64,000 bases of DNA from Caproicibacter sp047833665 (lineage in GTDB: Bacteria > Bacillota > Clostridia > Oscillospirales > Acutalibacteraceae). Within the stretch, counting starts at the first letter, position 1. The number at the start of each line of letters is the position of its first letter. This document shows positions 60,577 to 64,000 of the stretch, piece by piece. Made by a program: the position numbers and the translations under genes. The DNA lies in contig CP181261.1 of assembly GCA_047833665.1 (NCBI GenBank), positions 2,232,001 to 2,296,000 of the forward strand. The letters are read 5' to 3'. A model generated the notes under the pieces. That model searched no databases, was not told the DNA's origin, and was given only the letters and a program-made list of their open reading frames with translations.

Positions 60577-61503
60577 TTATTCCAGTCCGCATAGCTCACA
60601 GGCAACTTTTGCACCCAGTTGAGCGTTGTTATAAACCAGCTTAATATTTGCCTCCAAACTTTTTCCGCCGGTAATTTTTTGAATTTTATCCAGCAGATAT
60701 GGAGTAATTTCCTTGCCTTTGATGCCAAGCCGTTTGGCTTCTTCACAGGCCTCATCGATGATTTTTCCAATATAATCCGGATCCATGGCATATTCTTCGG
60801 GAATTGGATTTGTCACCAGCAAACCGCCGCCCAAACCCAAATCCTGCTGTGCACGGTAAATGCGTGCCAGTTCATTCGGGGTATCCACGCGGTAATCAAC
60901 ATGAAATCCGCTTTTACGGGTGAAAAATGCCGGCAGTTCCTCCGTTTGATAGCCGAGTACAGAAACGCCTTTTGTTTCAAGATACTCCAGCGTCAGACCC
61001 AAATCCAAAATGGACTTGGCCCCCGCACAGACAACCATCACCGGCGTTCTGGCCAGTTCTTCCAAGTCGGCTGAGATATCCATAGTAACTTCCGCGCCGC
61101 GGTGTACCCCACCAATACCACCGGTGGCAAAAACCTGAATACCTGCCAGTGCCGCGATAATCATGGTAGCGGCAACCGTTGTTGCGCCGTCTTCCCCGCG
61201 GGCGGCCAGCACAGGCAAATCCCTGCGGCTGGCTTTTGTCACGGCCAAACCTTTTTTGCCAAGGTAGGTAATTTCATCCTTCGTTAAGCCTGCACGCAAG
61301 CGCCCGCCGATGACCGCAACAGTTGCCGGTACGGCGCCGTTGTCACGAATGATTCTTTCCACATTCAGCGCCGTTTCCACATTTTGCGGGTATGGCATGC
61401 CGTGGGAAATAATTGTAGATTCCAAGGCAACGACCGGTCTATGATTATCAAGTGCTTCTTTGACTTCCGGTGATACGGTTAAATATTTTTCCAGTGATTT
61501 CAT
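60577..61503 (-). CDS. psuG: Pseudouridine-5'-phosphate glycosidase
   Basis: 308 residues. Splits the C-C glycosidic bond of pseudouridine 5'-phosphate into uracil and ribose 5-phosphate. Signatures: VALESTIISHGMPYPQN, KKGLAVTKASRRDLP with the catalytic Lys, GIGGVHRGAEVTMDISADL and CAGAKSILDLGLTLEYLET, GLGGGLLVTNPIPEEYA. AAAGGAG before the ATG. Second gene of the pseudouridine catabolic pair, 18 bases after psuK. Confidence 0.95.
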   Translation of the reverse strand: MKSLEKYLTVSPEVKEALDNHRPVVALESTIISHGMPYPQNVETALNVERIIRDNGAVPATVAVIGGRLRAGLTKDEITYLGKKGLAVTKASRRDLPVLAARGEDGATTVAATMIIAALAGIQVFATGGIGGVHRGAEVTMDISADLEELARTPVMVVCAGAKSILDLGLTLEYLETKGVSVLGYQTEELPAFFTRKSGFHVDYRVDTPNELARIYRAQQDLGLGGGLLVTNPIPEEYAMDPDYIGKIIDEACEEAKRLGIKGKEITPYLLDKIQKITGGKSLEANIKLVYNNAQLGAKVACELCGLE

Positions 61504-61521
61504 ACAACATACTCCTTTTCA

Positions 61522-62652
61522 TCATGATTGGTGTATCTTTTCTGTATCAGCTTCAGTTCCGCTGCTGTGCGCCGCGTGCAAACGATCCAAAAGGGATTCG
61601 CGGTTTAGTTCTGAGCTAACCGTCTGCGAACTTTCAATGCAAATGGAGGCACCTGCTAATCCGGCTTCGGCACAGCGCCAAAGTGGCATTCCTTCCAGCC
61701 AGCCCCAGACCACGGCGGCCAGAAAGCTATCGCCAACTCCCGTAGCATTGACAATACGGGCAGGGAAGCACGGCAGTCGGAACTGCTCATTATGGTCCGC
61801 ACAAAAAACGCCGTCCGTTCCCAAAGAAAGGAACACCTGCTTTAAGCCCGTTTTAAGCAATTTATCCGCGGCCCGCCGCAGAGATTTCTCATCCCTAATT
61901 TTCACTCCGCTGAGCAATTCAGCTTCCTGCAGATTCGGCTTCAAGGTGTGAAAATGCCCAAGCAAACCGGACAGCTTCCCGGCCTTGGCGACGGATACCG
62001 GATCACAGAAAATTGGGCACTGGACATTTTCTGCAAGATAGCGCACGGTCTCCGCAGTCAGGTTGGTATCCATGACACACAGTGCGGCGTTATTAATTAA
62101 ATCAGCTTTGGTCTTTAAAAACTGAGGCGTCAGCTTTTCATAAATCTGCATATCATTCACAGCCAGTTCCATGTCCCCTGCCTCATCCGTAATATAAAGA
62201 TAAGTAGAGGTTGTTCCTCCCCGAACGGTCAAGGAATCCGAAAGATCAATCCCGACTCTGCGGCAGCTGTCGGCAAGCTGCACCGCATATGCATCGTCGC
62301 CAAGTGCGGTAATAAATTTCACCCCCACCCCCAGCTGAGCCAAATTTGCGGCAATGTTCCGCCCCACTCCTCCGGGGGAAAGCGTAACGCGCCCCGGGTT
62401 GGAATCTTTATGCACAAGCGGGCCAAACGGCTTCCCGCCGATATCAATATTCGCCCCGCCTATTACAACGACGTAGGGCTCCCGCTGCAGAATATAGCCT
62501 TTGCCTCGGATTAGTCCCTTTTTCATCAGATTGGAGATGTGAACCGCTACGGAAGAACGGGTAATACCTGCCTTTTCGGCCAGTTCCTGCTGTGAAATCA
62601 GCGGATTGCTTTCGATCCAGCGCAGAATCTGCCGCTCCCGCTGTGTTATCAT
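61522..62652 (-). CDS. psuK: Pseudouridine kinase with N-terminal HTH domain (PfkB family)
   Basis: 376 residues. Residues 1-60 form a winged HTH (RERQILRWIESNPLISQQELAEKAGITRSSVAVHISNLMKKGLI, in pieces); residues 65-365 are a PfkB ribokinase-type domain with GGANIDIGGKPFG, SPGGVGRNIAANLAQLG and the C-terminal NATGVGDSFLAAVVWGW anion hole. Phosphorylates pseudouridine for PsuG; the fused HTH may make it a self-regulating kinase, as proposed for the YeiI type. The ATG at 62652 has AAGGAGG six to seven bases upstream. Confidence 0.92.
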   Translation of the reverse strand: MITQRERQILRWIESNPLISQQELAEKAGITRSSVAVHISNLMKKGLIRGKGYILQREPYVVVIGGANIDIGGKPFGPLVHKDSNPGRVTLSPGGVGRNIAANLAQLGVGVKFITALGDDAYAVQLADSCRRVGIDLSDSLTVRGGTTSTYLYITDEAGDMELAVNDMQIYEKLTPQFLKTKADLINNAALCVMDTNLTAETVRYLAENVQCPIFCDPVSVAKAGKLSGLLGHFHTLKPNLQEAELLSGVKIRDEKSLRRAADKLLKTGLKQVFLSLGTDGVFCADHNEQFRLPCFPARIVNATGVGDSFLAAVVWGWLEGMPLWRCAEAGLAGASICIESSQTVSSELNRESLLDRLHAAHSSGTEADTEKIHQS

Positions 62653-62713
62653 CCATCCGCCTCCTTGTCTTCTTAACATTTGTTTATTTTACTAATCTTT
62701 TGCTTACCGCTGT

Positions 62714-62742
62714 ATTCTAACAAGTGTCAATCCGCTTGTCAA
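62714..62742 (-). promoter_or_regulatory. Promoter of psuK-psuG
   Basis: Minus-strand TTGACA (62737-62742), 17-base spacer, TAGAAT (62714-62719). A second TTGACA lies inside the spacer as a direct repeat and may belong to an operator. Confidence 0.7.
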
Positions 62743-62809
62743 GAAAAAGTAGTTAGCAAAGCAGTTTGTAATTATGATTTTTTGGAAATTAGAAAAATAT
62801 TTTTAAATT

Positions 62810-62851
62810 AAGGACACATGTCCTTTTATTGTAATTTTTCTCTGATATAAT
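62810..62851 (+). promoter_or_regulatory. Crp-type operator and -10 in front of the Crp-family gene
   Basis: AAGGACA-CA-TGTCCTT is a perfect 7-bp inverted repeat at 62810-62825. TATAAT lies at 62846-62851 and there is no good -35. The dyad centre falls near -41 from the expected start, the class II position used by CRP/FNR-type activators. Binding by the downstream regulator is inferred. Confidence 0.6.
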
Positions 62852-62898
62852 AAAATTGTAAAGTACACAAAAAAGATAAAAACCCGGAGGATGCCAGT

Positions 62899-63597
62899 AT
62901 GAATCTTGCCGAATATCTCCGCTCTGAAAGCGACCAAAAGAAGGAAGAGTTAAAAATACTCTTGCATTCTTACCCTAGCGATGCACCCGTTCTTCCCGTT
63001 ACATTGTCGGCAGGGGAATCTTTTATTCGCGAAGGTGAGTCCTGTGGACAGGTATACTTACTGTTAAGCGGCCGTGTGTCGGTCATTATCAGTCAGCCCC
63101 GCCTTTCCCGATATACCGTGACAGAATTCAAACCTTACGAGTTTTTCGGAGAATATGAATTGCTCGCCGGCATAAACTCTTATTTAGCGGAAGTAAAGGC
63201 AAGCACCCCATGCCGCCTACTGGCGTTTCCCTCGGAGTACTATTTACAGTGGGTAAAAAACGACCCGGACTTTCTTTTTCTTCGTGTCCGAAAAATCATT
63301 AGGTCGCTGCTGAACCAGACTTTTAATGAAAGAACACGGCACTTTTTAGACGCTTACGGACGGGTCATTCAGGTTTTACTCCGGGCCTATGACATGCGCT
63401 CAGGAACTTGTAAAAACGTCAAACTGGACATGACTCGCGCGGAGATTGCAGAGCGAACCGGGTGCAGCGTTCGCACTGTCAATCGGGTCATTCGTGAACT
63501 TGCACAAAAGAAACTTCTTACTCTGATACATGGCAAAATCCAGCTAAATGCCGCTTGCCGGCAAGCGCTTGTTCGCGAATTTGAAAATCGTTTGTGA
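62899..63597 (+). CDS. Crp/Fnr family regulator next to the glycyl-radical enzyme
   Basis: 232 residues. N-terminal sensory barrel (SAGESFIREGESCGQVYLLLSGRVSVII, in pieces; EFFGEYELLAG), dimer helix, and a C-terminal HTH_Crp (MTRAEIAERTGCSVRTVNRVIRELAQKKLLTL). No FNR-type four-Cys set and no cAMP-pocket RAE motif is clear, so the ligand is unknown. CCGGAGG precedes the ATG. The YjjI-type enzyme starts 48 bases downstream, suggesting joint control. Confidence 0.9.
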   Translation: MNLAEYLRSESDQKKEELKILLHSYPSDAPVLPVTLSAGESFIREGESCGQVYLLLSGRVSVIISQPRLSRYTVTEFKPYEFFGEYELLAGINSYLAEVKASTPCRLLAFPSEYYLQWVKNDPDFLFLRVRKIIRSLLNQTFNERTRHFLDAYGRVIQVLLRAYDMRSGTCKNVKLDMTRAEIAERTGCSVRTVNRVIRELAQKKLLTLIHGKIQLNAACRQALVREFENRL

Positions 63598-63644
63598 AAA
63601 GATGTGTATATAGATTCTTTACAAAACAGAATGGAGGAAATACG

Positions 63645-64000
63645 ATGTTTGATTCGGAAAACACTTACAAAACGCTGACGTCTCGTGAACTGACTCATGA
63701 ACAAAAGTTGATGGGTCTTGCAAAGTGTGCGGAAAACGCCTTGGAGGTTTTGAATATCCCGCCGAGGACTCAGCACTATTTTAAAACCGGAGCAATTAAT
63801 GACCTGTTTGAGGGCGGAGCCCCATACCGCCCTCGTTATATTTTACCTGACTATGACAAATTTGTCCGCCAAGGCAGTGATTTTCTACGCCTTGCTCCTC
63901 CAAAAACGCTGGATGAATTGTTGTTTTCCCTCATGATTCTTTACCGTCACGTTCCCTCCATCACCAATTTCCCGGTTTATCTCGGCAATATCGATAAACT
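63645..64000 (+). CDS. yjjI: YjjI family glycyl-radical enzyme (5' part only)
   Basis: The first ~118 residues: LTSRELTHEQKLMGLAKCAENALEVLN, INDLFEGGAPYRPRYILPDYDKFV and SLMILYRHVPSITNFPVYLGNIDKL, each shown here in part. These match from memory the N-terminus of E. coli YjjI (DMFEGHAPYKPRYVLPDY, ILYHHVPSVTSMPVYLG). The family is a glycyl-radical protein of unknown reaction, normally with its own activase. The catalytic Cys and Gly loop lie past the window. GGAGG precedes the ATG at 63645. Confidence 0.88.
   Translation, partial: MFDSENTYKTLTSRELTHEQKLMGLAKCAENALEVLNIPPRTQHYFKTGAINDLFEGGAPYRPRYILPDYDKFVRQGSDFLRLAPPKTLDELLFSLMILYRHVPSITNFPVYLGNIDK

Noticed and set aside
1..64000. CRISPR arrays, rRNA and tRNA genes, phage attachment sites
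   Set aside because: Looked for regular short repeats and for conserved RNA sequence blocks; none recognised by eye, though a tRNA scan would be decisive.

Overview
The window looks like chromosome from an anaerobic, spore-forming, low-to-mid G+C Firmicute, most likely a clostridium of the Oscillospiraceae/Acutalibacteraceae type. That placement is an inference from gene content: a SpoIID-like protein, a spore-coat transglutaminase (tgl), a V-type ATPase of Enterococcus-like gene order, stand-alone glycolytic genes, strong AGGAGG ribosome sites with frequent TTG/GTG starts, and a glycyl-radical enzyme. No rRNA, tRNA or CRISPR array was seen.

Layout. 1-4.6 kb: GAPDH (cut by the edge), a membrane protein and citrate synthase on the minus strand, then spoIID-like on plus. 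4.7-10.5 kb: a polysaccharide O-acetylation pair (MBOAT + DHHW protein) and a large acidic surface protein with a consensus sigma-A promoter; an IS481-like element sits a few bases upstream of that promoter. 12-15 kb: an overlapping MORN-repeat/metallo-beta-lactamase-fold pair of unknown role. 15.4-20.2 kb: trmL, then the glycolytic run pgk-tpiA-gpmI and a P-II-like protein. 20.3-21.8 kb: a decayed IS3-family element. 21.9-25.3 kb: an oligopeptide-binding lipoprotein and a two-gene tgl unit.

25.5-34.1 kb: a nine-gene V-type ATPase operon (ntpF-I-K-E-C-G-A-B-D order, minus strand) whose K subunit carries the Na+-binding residues and whose catalytic A subunit gene is frameshifted. 34.4-47.5 kb: a membrane-anchored protein, YbjQ-like protein, a frameshifted RlmI-type methyltransferase, an MltG-like lipoprotein, a MATE pump with a Crp/Fnr regulator, a divergent Rrf2 (CymR-like)/cysteine synthase pair, tcdA, a glyoxalase-fold protein and sbcDC. 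47.8-51.4 kb: an MBL-fold protein and a P-type cation ATPase controlled by a manganese (yybP-ykoY) riboswitch with its own terminator.

51.6-54.9 kb: an O-antigen-ligase-type gene broken twice, once by an 82-bp MITE-like element (two identical copies here) and once by an IS30 element; removing both insertions with one copy of each target duplication restores an in-frame gene. 55-64 kb: a zinc phospholipase C-like protein, an MntR-type regulator, a DUF134 regulator, a second MATE pump with a 19-bp tandem duplication at its start, a nitroreductase, an iron alcohol dehydrogenase, the pseudouridine-degradation pair psuK(HTH fusion)-psuG, and a Crp-family regulator in front of the beginning of a YjjI-type glycyl-radical enzyme. 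The most notable theme is recent sequence change: three insertion sequences, a miniature element, and several two-base indels that break genes.
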